A stretch of DNA of 64,000 bases, taken from Eleginops maclovinus. Lineage: Eukaryota; Chordata; Actinopteri; Perciformes; Eleginopidae. The notes beneath the pieces were generated by a model that saw only the letters and a list, made by a program, of their open reading frames with translations, did not search any database and had not been told where the DNA came from. Below, one piece after another: positions 37,740 through 51,200 of this stretch; the first letter of the stretch is position 1; each line of letters starts with the position of its first letter. The position numbers and the translations under genes were made by a program. The DNA lies in NCBI RefSeq assembly GCF_036324505.1, contig NC_086352.1, forward strand, positions 22,539,637-22,603,636, read 5' to 3'.

Positions 37740-40388
37740 AGAGCCCCAGAAAGAGGTGCCTCCTCGTTGTAACCGTAGCCTATTCAGACATTCCCTGGTG
37801 AAAGATGGCCAGGTCCAGGTCAGGAAACAATGGTGCAGTCGGATATCACCCTGGCTCTGGAACAATGTGGAGCAGAGCATTTGGAGGAAGCCTGCATGGG
37901 AAAAGTCCCTTCAGTCAGAGATATCTTAGTCTGCTTCTGATAGAGCTAATGTTGCAGATTCAAGGAAGAAACTATTTGATACAAGTATGTGAGGCAGTGG
38001 TGTATCTCAGCGAGATTACATATTTGACAACATTCTTGCATGGGTTATGACATGGCTTACACATTTATAAAGTGATGTCATTATTTCTTTTAATTTCAAT
38101 AAATAATGATCGTCCACTTTTCAAAAATAAAATGCATGTTTCTGCCCAAATAAAGAAAAATAACAGGAGACTAAAATAATATAATTTTACCATAAATAGA
38201 CCCAAGCCATTGCCAAGTGTCTGTATCTGCTAAAATACAGGCATGCTCTATTATTCTATGCATTATTCAGTTAGGGCTATTTTGCATTCTGACCCAGTTC
38301 AGTTTACCAACAAGCAAAGACAAAGACGTATCAGAAAATTAAAAAAAAAACACTTTTGCATGATGATCTACCGTCCAGAAAAGGGAAAAAATAATTAGGA
38401 ACCCAATTTTGGAATCCTCTAACTTAAAAAAAAAAAAAAGGAATAGCAGGGTCACAACAGCACAATTTTTCTAAAGGCTAATTAGACATTTTAAATGGAG
38501 TAGTAATTACAGAGTCTCTCACTCCCTTTCTCCCATGTTAAGCTATATCAGCTCATTAACACCTCAACCAAGCCCTACTTATTCACTTACTCCCATACAA
38601 ACATAGCTGTCTGTTGATTATGATAACCGTTTTTTTCCTCCGGATGCACTCACACACAAAGAGGTCATCTGTGTTATGCTCTCTGCAAGCTGGATGTATA
38701 AACTCATCTGCTGCACAAACCTGTTTACTTCTTGGGGGAAAAACTCACTTTTTGCACTGCTTGCAAAGACATATTTGAGAATCTGGAGAGCTAACCAACC
38801 GACAAACTGTGAAAAATTAGAACCCAGTCCGTTGTGTGGGCTGCCTGGTCAGAAAACCTGGGATTCAACAAGACAGATTTGTCTCCCTTCCCTATATCGG
38901 CCTATTGGATCATACAATCCCCATTCTGAGTGTCGGAGGATCTCCACCCAGGGCTTGCCAGGCAAAGGTGCACTATATTTTCTAAGATGTATGGGTAAAT
39001 CAATTAATATTTCATTAAACCAACTAACCTGGGTGTAATCAAATGGATGTTGCATCATGACAGCTCCCTAAACACACGATGATTAGTATTCTCATATAAA
39101 GCAGAGATTAACGTCTCTCTGGTGTAACGATATACAAACACTGAAGGCTGAAAACTTGCCTTCCTCACTGCCCTACTGAGGTCAGAGAAAATGTAACGGC
39201 TGCCATCCATCAACAAAATGAAGGTTGTTGGTCCGAGGTATTCAAAGCCACCTGTTTCCTGTCCAGCGGGCACCATAAACAGAGTAAATGGGTGGAAATT
39301 GCTGGATGGGAGCTAATGCATCAGAGCAGCAGGCATGAGGATGATTGATACCACATCTGCTAAATTTCTTCAAATGTCCCTAATCATCATGTCCACTCCA
39401 GAGTCATTGGTCAAAGTGTTTTTGATGGATGAGAAAATGTCTAAATATCAGCCAAAGAAAATAAACAGATAATCCTTGAACATCAAGCTTCAGCATTTTA
39501 GTGCAAATTATATGTTGACATGCTCCTGTAACCGCTGAGCCTAATTAACATATAATTACATCCTGATTAATAATTATAGTTCACTCTTTAATAATATCAA
39601 CTGAAGCTCTAATTTGTGCATAAAAATAAAGGGAATGTTTTTCCTAACTGACATTAAGGAGGCCATGTGGGGTCCATGTAAAAATGAGGAGTACATAAAA
39701 ACACACAGAAGAATGTGGTTTAATGTTGTTGTTATCTGAAGGGGCCCCAGAGAAATCTGCCATTTTAAATTTTTTCAGAAACCAAACATGAGACTAAATA
39801 CGTTGCCAAAGAAATCTGAGGCAGTTCTCAGTAAAATTAGATGACAAGTGCAAACAATGGAACACTACTCAGAGGATTATGAACAAACATTTCTGGGCAT
39901 ACATGACAAAGTCTTTGTCTCTCAGAGTAAGTCAGTGTTTGTTATTTTGCTCTGACTGCCAAGCTTTTTTGCCACATCTTTCAATGCGCAAAATGGAGCC
40001 AAAAGCAGCCCAATAAATCACACATTTAAAAAAAACAGCCTCTGGTTATGTAAAGCACTGGATTAATATATGAGTGGGATATATTCAAGCATACTCGCTG
40101 AATCTTTAGGGAACTTGGCATTAACTTGACTAAATGTGGATGTTAGAGCTGCAGGTCACAACCTCTACAACAAAACGAGCAGCTCAACAAAGAGCAGAAG
40201 GAAAAAACACATAGGAGATTCACAAATAAAAATCTTGATTCTACAATTAAAACAGGTGTTGTTATTTCTAATTTATACATATCAAATGAACGTGTTAAGG
40301 TGAAAATGTGTGCCTTTCTGAACACACATTCAAGTGTCTTAAAATCGAGAAATGTAGTTAATTGTAAACCTTCTAAATAACACCTTCT

Positions 40389-40480
40389 TACACACTCAAC
40401 AATCATCACATAATTATCTATAGGATGTCCCTAAAACATAATAAGAATGGATCTCATTACAAGAATAAAGGAACTAAAAT
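40389..40480 (+). repeat. 92-bp direct repeat, copy 1
   Basis: Starts TACACACTCAACAATCATCA. It matches copy 2 at 41374-41465 with 86 of 92 bases identical and no gaps. Confidence 0.9.
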
Positions 40481-40529
40481 CACATCTCTATGGATTTGTT
40501 CTGGCGTCGGGCCTAGGACCCAAACTGTA

Positions 40530-41350
40530 TCATATTATTTTTTTTTTATATTTTCTTTTTGTATTGTTTCAAAAGAGACATTGTCATGACATCCATAGGT
40601 GGCACAAATGGGTATACAAATCATGACAAACTAAACATGCAACAGGGGAAAACGGCACATTTTTCAAAAACAGGAGTTAGAAAAAAAGGAAATAAAATAA
40701 AAGTGTCTTGTGCCAGCAATATAGACTGTCAAAGTCATTGCAGTTCAAATTAGTCCAAGGTTTGTTTCTCTCCCCTTTCAAGAGTTATGCATGACAGCAA
40801 ACACAAAACAACTATATACATCCAGAGGGGGACAAGTAAAAATAAAAAAAGAAACTGAAATGCTCGTAGCAGTTTGGCTTAATATGCTAGAGAAAATAGG
40901 TTGCTATAAAGTATTCAGACATTTATAAAAAAATCAAAAGGGAATGTAAAGTCTATAGGTGTTCCTTCAAGTCATTATCTTTACAAAATCAGGTCTAAGA
41001 GGTTTAACATATTGTGTCCATTTTTCACAATGTTGTAGGAAGTGATCTTTTCCATCGTGTAAATCGTCATTGTTACATCTATCCAATTATTTATGGTAGG
41101 CACAACCTGCGTCATCCACCTTTGGTTTTTTGGTTATAATAGTTTCTCAGTTGAAGATATCTATAAATATCACTTTTTTCCAGTGCAAAAGTCTCTCTTA
41201 AAGTTTGAAAACTGACCATTTCATCAGTTTTAATTATGCCTATTTTCAATGGTATTTTTGTATGATCAGTAAGACAGATGAAAAGATCCTGACCTTTTTT
41301 TAATGTGATATTCTTTATGTTGTGAAAAAAAATGAATCTCGAAATCTGGG
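40530..41350 (-). mobile_element. LINE (L1/Tx1-like) 3' fragment
   Basis: Read on the minus strand, the segment carries frames such as VSFQTLRETFALEKSDIYRY followed by LQLRNYYNQK, resembling the YLQLR region near the end of L1/Tx1-type reverse transcriptases. It is broken by stops after about 30 residues and ends in an A-rich tail (T run at 40539-40550 on +). Decayed, 5'-truncated and inactive. It lies between the two copies of the 92-bp direct repeat. Confidence 0.65.
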
Positions 41351-41373
41351 GCTATTTCTAAAACATCTTGGGC

Positions 41374-41465
41374 TACACACTCAACAATCATCACATAATT
41401 ATCTATAGGATGTCACTAAAACATAATAATAATTTATCTCATTACAAGAATAAAGGAATTAACAT
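41374..41465 (+). repeat. 92-bp direct repeat, copy 2
   Basis: Partner of 40389-40480, located just beyond the 5' end of the LINE fragment. Confidence 0.9.
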
Positions 41466-41847
41466 GTTTCAAGGTAATTACACTGTCAATTAGGCCATTA
41501 GTTCTTGATACCACATAATTACTTTGACTTAACACTAAGCAATTAATCTACCCAAAATTAAATCTTTGAAATATACAACAAAAAAAACATTTTTCTTTCT
41601 ATGAGATTTAGAAAATATCTCTTTAATTTATATTTCTTTTTTTTATAGCATTATTAGCTACCGTTCCAGCTTGTCATGATGCAACAATAACTAGGCCTCC
41701 CTGTTTTGCAGTCATATCAACTGCATTATTATGAAGCTCAATGAGTACTTCTTCACAGTGCCAAAGTTTGCCAAATATCTAATCAAATGCTTGCAGATTG
41801 TGACGTAAAGTCTCAACAACAGCTAGACAGACTGGATAAGCTCTGAA

Positions 41848-41945
41848 TGAGAATCAGAATCAGAATACCTTTAATAGTCCCGAAGAGGGGAAATTTTCAT
41901 TGTAACAGCAGAAAGAGCCTAAGACAGCGTAATGTTACACCCAAG
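41848..41945 (-). repeat. Dispersed fish repeat with GATTCTGATTC tail
   Basis: On + it begins GAATCAGAATCAGAATACCT and continues CCCGAAGAGGGGAAATTTTC, a motif order common at the ends of teleost non-LTR elements. The tail orientation indicates the minus strand. Confidence 0.5.
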
Positions 41946-42616
41946 ATACTAAAAAAATATATAAACAACAATCACACAATAGCACAATACACATAAATAA
42001 AAGTATGGCAGCCAGATATGTATTGCACAGTTATTAACACAACAGGGGGTGTTATAGTGAACACCCTGAACAAGGCCTCTCTGTCTTTATAAAGGCTCGA
42101 GTTTGTGGCCGAGAAATATGACACCCAGTATCGGGATGATTAAGGAGAAGAGAGAGCACCAAATAATAAACCTTTAAAGAAAATCTACAAATATGCTGAG
42201 CTTTTAGTCACAGAATTTGCCCACCTCAGTTCTCAGCCTGTAATGATGAAGCACATGATCAGAGTTTATGCTCTGCTGCACTCTAGTGGTGGCAATTGAA
42301 TGATGCAGTTTAAAGAGCAGAGATAAAATACCCACCTTAAATAAAAGTAAGTCTGTGCAATAAACTATCCCACTATTGTCATGAATATTGGTCTAAAATT
42401 AAATCTTGAAGCAATTATGGAATTATAGCTGGATACATTCACTTTCTATTATTATTTGTATGAAAACATATGCATTATCATGAACAGTGCATCAGCATAA
42501 GTTATATAAAATATTGTTACTGACAGAAAATTGCATTAAATAACCTCAAATTCACATTAATCAAAACTACACATTACATGACAATCAATACTAAATAAAA
42601 ATCAGAGTAGTACTTA

Positions 42617-42862
<246 letters not shown>

Positions 42863-43359
42863 CTAATGACACACACACACACACACACACATAAACAAAC
42901 ACATTAATACTGTACTATCACATCATCTCTGTATCATGAAAGTATTTGAACATAAAAAATAAAAATAAAAACTGCTGTAATAATAACTGTATCCTGCTGT
43001 GTCTAATCCAGTGTAATGAGTGCCCCACTCTGTGTGTATGTGCTCATTACTGCAACAGAAACAGTGGGAAAAGTTGAAACTACACCTTTTATAATTTTAA
43101 CTCAAAATGTATTCTTCTATAAATAACCATCCCAATTATAGAGACAAAAAACCACATCTTTACTAGTAACATTTAAATATTGTACGGTATGTTTTCTTTC
43201 AAATGTTACATTCATTTAAACACTGACACCTAAGACACCTTGAAAGTGAGTCCCTATTTCAAACATAAATGCTGTATTACTTATAACTCAATACATTTTT
43301 GGCAGCTTCAAAGTTTGATCAGTTATTGGGCTTCAGTAGCGTCTATCAGTTGTCTTCAC

Positions 43360-43448
43360 CTTTTTAAAAGCAGAGGCAGGAGCCATCTCTGCTCCACTCA
43401 GCGTCCGCAGGAGGAACATGGGCCATGAGGAAGCATTCATCCTGAAAC
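43360..43448 (-). CDS. scml2: scml2 exon: linker between MBT repeats
   Basis: 89 nt, enters in phase 1 after TGTTCAG and leaves in phase 0 at GTGAAG. It encodes FRMNASSWPMFLLRTLSGAE then MAPASAFKK, matching human YQMNTSSWPMFLLKTLNGSE and MASATLFKK almost residue for residue. Confidence 0.96.
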
Positions 43449-43689
43449 CTGAACAGAAAATCAGATTTATTTAAATTATTCAAATCTGGACATAGTTGTT
43501 GGCAGTATGAATCACCAACAGCACAAGCACTTATATTAGTGACTGTGAGCCTTTAGCCTACCATTTACTGACCAACGCTCAAGAAATCCTCAAGTGACCA
43601 AGCTTTAATCAAGAAGGAAATATGACTTTGTACCTCTGGCAGCCCTTTCGCTCTGCCACCGCTCCATTGGTGCCTGTCTATAGGTCCTC

Positions 43690-43912
43690 TTGGTTTATGA
43701 TTGTAAACAGAGGTAGAAAAGGATCTCAGATCTTGTACTTAAGTTAAAGTACCAGAGTGTAGGAATACACTGTTACAAGTAAAAGTCCTGCAATCAAAAT
43801 GTTACTCGAGTAAAAGTACCAAAGTATTAGCATCAGGATATACCTCAAGTCCCAAAAGTAAAAGTATGCATTATTTAGATCGACCCATTTCAGAATATGA
43901 TATGTAATATGT
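43690..43912 (+). repeat. AAGTAAAAGTA-type fish repeat, left part
   Basis: Contains GATCTTGTACTTAAGTTAAA, TTACAAGTAAAAGTCCTGCA and ACTCGAGTAAAAGTACCAAA, the hallmark words of a very common teleost non-autonomous DNA-transposon-like repeat. The matching right part resumes at about 44290, after an inserted LINE end. Confidence 0.6.
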
Positions 43913-44285
43913 TTTGATTATAGCTGGAAGGACAGCGGAGCTCCTTCTCCCACAGACTGCTCCAGGTCCGCTGTCACAAGGACAGATACAGGAGAACATT
44001 CCTGCCCACTGCAATAACACTTTACAATAATTCCCCTCTGGCTGGCAGACAACTCGCTGCTCCATAGCCTCTCTGTTAACTGGACATAACATGCACACTT
44101 TATAGTTTACATTGTACATTTATATTATATTTTCATTTAATATTCCATTACATTGCATTATTTACTACCTGTATATTTCTTATTTTTATTTATAATTTTT
44201 TGCTATGCTTCATTTTGTATTGTATTTTGCTGTTTTAACGAAAAAAAACTAAATTTGGGATAAATAAAGTATTTCTGATTCTGAT
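43913..44285 (+). mobile_element. LINE 3' end inserted into the AAGTA repeat
   Basis: On + it reads KDRYRRTFLPTAITLYNN, the typical C-terminal words of a fish non-LTR retrotransposon ORF2. An AT-rich 3'UTR follows and it ends GATAAATAAAGTATTTCTGATTCTGAT. The host repeat continues on both sides, so this is a later nested insertion. Confidence 0.65.
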
Positions 44286-44595
44286 AATTATTGATGCATT
44301 AATGTGTTTATCAAAGCTGGTAAAGGTGCAGCTAGTTTGAATGACTTTGTATGATGCAGGGTAGATTGTGAATTTACTACATGTGTAACTAAAGTCTGAT
44401 TTAAGTGTTGATTATGTTTCACATCATTAATCCAAATCTGCAAAGTAACTAAATGTATTAAATAAATAATATAATATAAATGTAGTGGAGTAAAAGTAAA
44501 CGATTGACATGATTTGTAGTGGAGTAAAAGTACAAAGTAGAAAAATAATGAAATGCTTACATAAATCAGTAAGTATCTCAAAATTAGTTGAGTGT
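44286..44595 (+). repeat. AAGTAAAAGTA-type fish repeat, right part
   Basis: Includes GTAGTGGAGTAAAAGTACAA, the characteristic right-end sequence of the same repeat as 43690-43912. Confidence 0.55.
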
Positions 44596-44603
44596 ATTAT
44601 GAA

Positions 44604-45429
44604 CAGGGTGCGATTTGTAGGGGGGGATGGTGAGGATTTCCCCCCTCTGGTTTTCCTATCCCTACCTCTGCTAAATTATTTTTATCTCCGGTGGGGACAA
44701 GGATTTCCCCCCCTTGATAGCGATGAATGCAACTTAACTGCTAGACTACTTAAACTCTTGAAATCTAACGATCTTCAGTGTCTTTACATCAGAGTAGGCT
44801 ATTCAGCAGCCTTCTGGCAGACGGTGCATATTTCTGAACGTCATCGAACACAAAAACATTGTAACATTTTTGTGCGGGAACTTCGCAGGAAAAACAGCGC
44901 TGAACCAAACATGAAACGCGTTCAGAGCAGCATATCATCTTACTTTACAGGACCCATTTGCAGAATTGTGGATAGAAGAGGGCCGAAATGCTGCAGACAA
45001 TGCCCCGATAGGAAAAACGAAAAAGCCACCACAAATTTGTCACCAGAGCCGACTGTTTACTTTGTCTAGTTTTCCAGACCTGTCCCTGAGTGTTGACAGC
45101 ACGTTGTGCTATTTAGTGAATTATTTTGAGTGTTTGATTTAAGTTAATTGGAGGGTCTTTTCATGGAGAGCATTGATGCTGTTCTATGGTGCTTTCTGCC
45201 TGTTAGTGCGTACGCATGTTTTTGTGACGTTGAATAGAAATCCATGTATGGGTTATTAAAAGTTTTGCCATGTTGTGATGGGGACTAATCCACGGACCCG
45301 AAAAAAGGGCCTGTCTACTTTTTGCGTTTTTTTCTCCCTAGTTATGCAAGTTAAAAGTCCAATGTTCTTGTCTATGAATAAATTAAAAAAAACATCCCCC
45401 CCTCTGTTTTTTTGTCAAATCGCACCCTG
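44604..45429 (+). mobile_element. Non-autonomous hAT-like element, 826 bp
   Basis: The ends form a perfect 14-bp terminal inverted repeat, CAGGGTGCGATTTG and CAAATCGCACCCTG, and a perfect 8-bp duplication ATTATGAA flanks both sides (44596-44603 and 45430-45437). An 8-bp duplication and CAGGG ends indicate the hAT superfamily. Inside, a + strand frame to 45069 contains MKRVQSSISSYFTGP, a start typical of hAT/ZMYM-like transposase proteins, but it stops soon after and no catalytic domain follows. It is therefore an internally deleted derivative. The intact duplication suggests a fairly recent insertion. Confidence 0.85.
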
Positions 45430-46647
45430 ATTATGAATGTGGGGACGCTAGATCACATGGCAAAGAAGCTTTTGAAGTATTGTTGCTATTGTAAATTATT
45501 AGCATACTTTTCACTAATAGACGTAAAGGCAAAAATATGTGTAGAAAAGAACATTGTTTGGTCCCTAAGTGAAACATGAAAAGTTAAACCCTGTCAAACA
45601 GAATTAAGAGATTTGTATCCGGATGTCCAACCTGAAACCAACTTCACTGTGGTCGACAGCGTCGCCTTTACTGCACAACATGCTCACCTCGAAGTGAATG
45701 GAAAATAACTGATAAAATACGAAAACGGGAGAAAAACGAATGTCTGCCTAATTACAAATGCAGTAAGATTGACAATGATCCTTACAACTAACCAACAGTC
45801 CATGAATACTGAGATGTCATATCATGTTGTTCTGGCTACAACAGATTAAGCTGCTGTTTTACCACTGTTGTGAAAAATGTGTATCAGGGCTGAAAGTCAA
45901 CCATGTTTTTTCTGTCGGGAAATGCAATGCCTGAAACCACGAAACAGTGAGTAAATAACGTATATAAATAATAATTGGTTACCCTACAAGTATAGTGTTA
46001 GTCCACTAGCCGTTATGCTAATATATTCAAGAAAAGCCATATGCTTATGCTAATAACATTGGCGTTCTGTACCTGTGGTGAAGACTTGACAATCAGGTGA
46101 GATTTTTTTCCTTAGCAGTGAAGCTTGCAAGTCATAAAAGAGCAACATTTACTTTCCTTTAGTTAAATATTGTTTCTGATGAGCCATTTTTTTGCTTTAA
46201 ATTTTGTTAGTAGTTAAACAGTGGAATTAAAACTTTCGGTTCCGTCACGTGACGCCATTGAGCCAATTTTTATCACCAAGACACTATTGGAACAGTTTGA
46301 GTACAGTGAATCTGTTTATGAGGTCAATACATTTCCCAGTTTAAACACTCAGTATACAAGAAAGTGCATACTGAGTATAGATATGCCAAGACTAAATATG
46401 CCCCAAGGCAATGAAAATGTCCCGGCTGTGGAATGGATAACATATCTCTGATTCTGATGTCAATTGCAGTATGACTAAAATACCTCAATGTCTTTCTGTA
46501 TCCAGTTGTGGTTGAAGTGAACAAGCCAATATGCTTCTCGTTTTTTCTGACCAACAGTCTTTTAAAGTGGGTGTTACAGCAGTCACTTCCACTTACAGTG
46601 AGGTCACGTGCATGCCCTCAAATATCTTAAAGACAAATACTAGTTCA

Positions 46648-46974
<327 letters not shown>

Positions 46975-47600
46975 TCAAAATGATTAATTTTTCAATTATG
47001 ATTTATTTGAAAAATCACAGTAAGCTACGTTGTTGTATTGTGCATACTGGGACTTTAAATGTATACAGTAAATAGAGGATAAAGCTCCTGATATTATTTA
47101 TCTGTTATAACCTACTCAGTCCATTTTTGTACTGAAAATGTAAATCTTTAAAAATGTGTTACAAAAACCCAATTGTGTTTCTTTAAAAAATGGTGCGCTA
47201 AACAGTATTAAATGGACTCTTTAACGTTGGAACTATTGTCAGCCTGCAGCGGTTTATTTTACTGTATTTAAAAATGAACTGTTCATCGTAATAAAGAAAC
47301 ACATCACTCACTACAACAAGGGGATGTGTTTTGAATCATTTTTTGGAAAACAATGTAGCTCTATGGCACGGCGAAATACTTAGTTTATCAGGCTCCAAAG
47401 ACAATTGTTTTTTATTTTGCTCTTGATCTTATTTGAGAGAGAATATACCTTAAATAACACATTTAACCAAACTTATTTTCAAAACAAAAAAAAAGTCTTG
47501 CTTGTCCGAGTTATGGCAGACTGTATTTAACCATTTTAAATATAAACATTTAAAGAAAACAACATAAGGGGTATGAATAAAATCTGACCCTTCTATATAC

Positions 47601-47671
47601 CTGTTTGAAGCTAGTAGGCGACGCCGCAGTAGAGGATGTTTCTCTCAGATAGTCTTCCCATCTGAATGGTT
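47601..47671 (-). CDS. scml2: scml2 exon: WEDYLRET block
   Basis: 71 nt, phase 1 entry after TTAATGTAG and phase 0 exit at GTATAT. It encodes EPFRWEDYLRETSSTAASPT then SFKQ, matching human DFHWEEYLKETGSISAPSEC and FRQ, the segment directly before MBT1. Confidence 0.95.
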
Positions 47672-47897
47672 CTACATTAAACAAACGGTTGATTATTATA
47701 AAAACCTGATTAAAATGCAGCTTAAGATATAAATTAAAAGAGCTTATTTGGCCACGCCAGAAATGTACTGAGAAAATAGATTAGTGCAAGTACGGAAACA
47801 GAAGTGGCTGGATTTAAAAGGCTATTAACTGAAAGTTAGAGCGTTAATGAAAGGATTAACTATGAAGAGAAAGAAGCCAGAGATCAGAGTTGCCAAC

Positions 47898-47963
47898 CAT
47901 TAGATTTGTCGAGGGGAGATCCTGCTGTGATGCTGCTACGTCTCTCTTTCTCCTCTTTCTGAT
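47898..47963 (-). CDS. scml2: scml2 exon 3 (second coding exon)
   Basis: 66 nt, phase 1/1, after TGATTTCAG. It encodes DQKEEKERRSSITAGSPLDK then SN. The phase joins both neighbours exactly. The donor is ATG|GTTGGC, a GT but with poor +3 to +6 match, so splicing here may be weak or alternative. Confidence 0.8.
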
Positions 47964-48214
47964 CTGAAATCAAAAGATGATTGAACTGCTCATCAGAATG
48001 TGGGAGCTGCTGACATACAGACTGTAATTACTGTGAGAATGAAGGCATAAAACCTGTGATGGGAATAGTTCTGAGAAAAGAAAGACTATAAAAAAAATGG
48101 AATTATGTGGTTAGAAAGCTTTAGTGAGAATTCTTTATCTTTCTGTGTTTGTTTTGTAATCAAAGTGGTGTTGAATTGTAGTACATTTGTACAGTCAGCA
48201 CTGTGAAGGCCTAC

Positions 48215-48286
48215 CTCTGTGTGGCGTTCGACCCATGATGACCAAGGTTAAGCGTGCAGCGGAGCTGAAGTCAGACAGGCTGCTAC
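48215..48286 (-). CDS. scml2: scml2 start-codon exon
   Basis: Acceptor GTGCAG and donor GTAGGC. The ATG at 48236 (minus strand; A at -3, G at +4) opens MGRTPHR and leaves in phase 1, joining DQKEEK. Human SCML2 begins MGQTVNED, so the start is conserved. The 5' part of the exon (48237-48286) is untranslated. Confidence 0.88.
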
Positions 48287-51200
48287 CTGCACAGACACAG
48301 AACAGGAGTTGAGGGGTTTGATGTGATATTCCACAGCATTGCAGGTAAAATGATGACAAGATGTTTAGATATATTTCTTAAATACACATCATTGGTGCAC
48401 ATCCCCATCATCATTAAAAAAGTTGAAACTAATGTGCAACTTTCCCTTTATTCCCACTAACTTATATGTGTCAGTTTCTGCTACAACACTCTGTGTTGAA
48501 AAAGTACCTAATGGTCTAAAATACATCTCTGATTTGCTGCTCTGATTTATCCAGACCTCGTCAATGATCGTGGACATATCTGCTTATAAAACTAAACATG
48601 GACAAGTGTTTATGCAACATCACTGTACAACTTCTGGGAAATTACTCAAAACGTTTAGTGTTTTTTCAATCAAGGCTTAAGTCTTTAATGTTTGCCCCTT
48701 AATTTCATTCATCAATTTAATTTAATGTGGGTCCGTTTATTCATATCCTGCACCAACATCTTACAGGGTAGGGTTTTTTAGGTAATTTATATTTTGTACT
48801 TATACTATTTCATCTTTATAGATTTTGTTTCCTTTTGTTTTATATTGTCAACAAATACAATGTAAAGACCAAGAAACTGTCTGTAGCTAATGCCCAGGTT
48901 GTTTTACATACCTTACTGTCCTACTACCTAAATATTCATTGGCACTCCAAATGGGTACAAATCTGAAATATTTCCACACTATTGCAATCGTAACATTTGC
49001 TAAAGCTACTTAACTGTATAAAATAGAAACTTGGCATTGTTTTAAAGATTGTTTTGTGCAGTATGAACAGATGAGGCTTCTGACACATTGGTGACTGAAT
49101 GAAGGTCATCGTAAACAAATTGTGGCTTTGTTTTTGATTTGATGTCAGAAAAACTAAAATAATGTCATAATCAAAGCCAGACTTCCACTCAAATAATTTT
49201 TGCCTTCAGGTTTCATTCTTCTGAGTGCAATCCCATAATCCTGTGATATCTAATTTGTTACTCACAATTTGGATCAAAACAGAGAATAATTGATAGTCTC
49301 TAAGGATGCATTGAAGTCCGATAAAAACATTTAATCCTATTAATTTTGCCAAACAATTGATTATGACACTGCATAAACACTACCAACATATCGATTTGAA
49401 ATGTGTCAAAGGTCTATGCGTTTACAGTTTTGCTTCACGACTAACCTTTACTCCTGAGGCAGGATACATAATCTTAATAAAATAAAATAGTTACCACACG
49501 ATCAATGCTGAAAGTTTGGCCCAAACATGTAGGTTCACAAAAGCTCTGAACATACTCCCACTCCCTGCAAAGTCTGTACATAGTGATAGCTCAAGAATGA
49601 AGCAAAAAAATAATCCAAGGTATTAGAACATCAAAAAATGGTGATACACTCTAAATTTAATCCAGAAATGTAGAGGTTAAATTCCCTCCAGAAGCCAGAG
49701 AATTTCTCCTTTTCCTGGTTTGAAAATCTTAGCATCTGCAATGCATTGTGTCTGTCCCTCCCTCTGAAGACCCTTCTGTCTCTGCAGCAAATCCCATTGA
49801 GCTAGAAGGAGCCATAAAGATTCCAAGCTGCCATAAAAAGCCATTAAGACGTGTGGATGCAGGACGTCTGCGGGGTGACATGAAAAGGATTCCAGCTCTG
49901 CTCTTCACTCAGCTGCAGCCGGCTTCAGTGTTTGCTCGGCTCTGCCTCTCTTGCTCAAGAGAGTTAGACACAAAACACCCATCAGACCAGGAAGCACTTA
50001 ATTTTACAACCCCCATTTCCACTAAGGCACCCACTTATCTAGGATTAGAGTAATGTTCACTAACCTGAACAGTGAGAAGATCTGAAAAATAACCCTGAGC
50101 TCTGTTTTCAGGAGGAGTCATAACTTTTCTTTGACATGAGGGGCTGTCTCAGTGTGACTTATGGTACTTTTTCTCATGTGAGAAAAAAACATGCACCAAT
50201 CGTTATACTCACTTTACGCTCAAGATGTTTTATCCTTATGATACCAAGTTTAAAAACAAAACAATTCAGACATTTGAGAGGTTTTAGAGAAATATACAAG
50301 TTAATTATCACACACAGTTGTATTTAAGTGGGATGTTCTTGTACAGCTGATAGAAATTTGACCAAAACAGGATAATTCACCTACATTTATTATATAAATA
50401 TATAGAGTTTTGTGTTTTGATGTCTCTAAAATTGCTTTTTCTGTACAAGTTCAAAATCCAAATACATTTCCACAAGACAAAGAAAAGCAGAACATCTATG
50501 GATGATTCACTTGATTTAACAATTAGAGGTTTGGCCATCCACTATTACGATTAATAAACTAATATACTATTTAATCCGAATAATGAATCACAAAAGTGCC
50601 ACATACTGTAGTTGCTGTTTCAAGCTTCTATTTTTCTGCTTTGTTTATTTCAGGTGACGATACACTTAATGTTTATGAGTTTTGAATGTGTAAATAATGT
50701 GACAGAAAATGTTATAGACAATAAATAATAATTGAGAAAATAGTTGGATATTTGACATTCTTGCTTTAACAAAATTATTGGACGAATTATGCTTTTACCT
50801 TAATTGATTATCGATTGTCAAAATAAAGGTTATTGATTAATCAATAAATCAATAACAGGTCAAAGCAAGTGTACTCTGTAGCACATCCTTCTGTGGTGCT
50901 AGAAGGGACACAAAACTTTTATTAGATTTTTTGTTTTTTTTGAAAATAGGACCAACCTCCAGTCTGTAAAGCATCTTGGCCTGGTGTTTCGGTCAGGCGG
51001 CTCAGTGTGGAGAACGGACGGTGAGAGGATCACATTACCGCCGGGAGGCTGAGGGGTGTGACCCGCTGCAGGGCGTCACCTCCAGGGAGGTAACTTAAAA
51101 CACGGTTTCATATCCAAAAAACTTTCATTACAGTATGTTTTTCATAGAAACAGTTTTCATGATACCAACATTTAGGTTGCATCCCATCTCTGTGACTCCA

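Noticed and set aside
44509..45069. 186-codon frame as a host gene
   Set aside because: It starts in the AAGTA repeat and runs into the hAT-like element; it is a transposase remnant.
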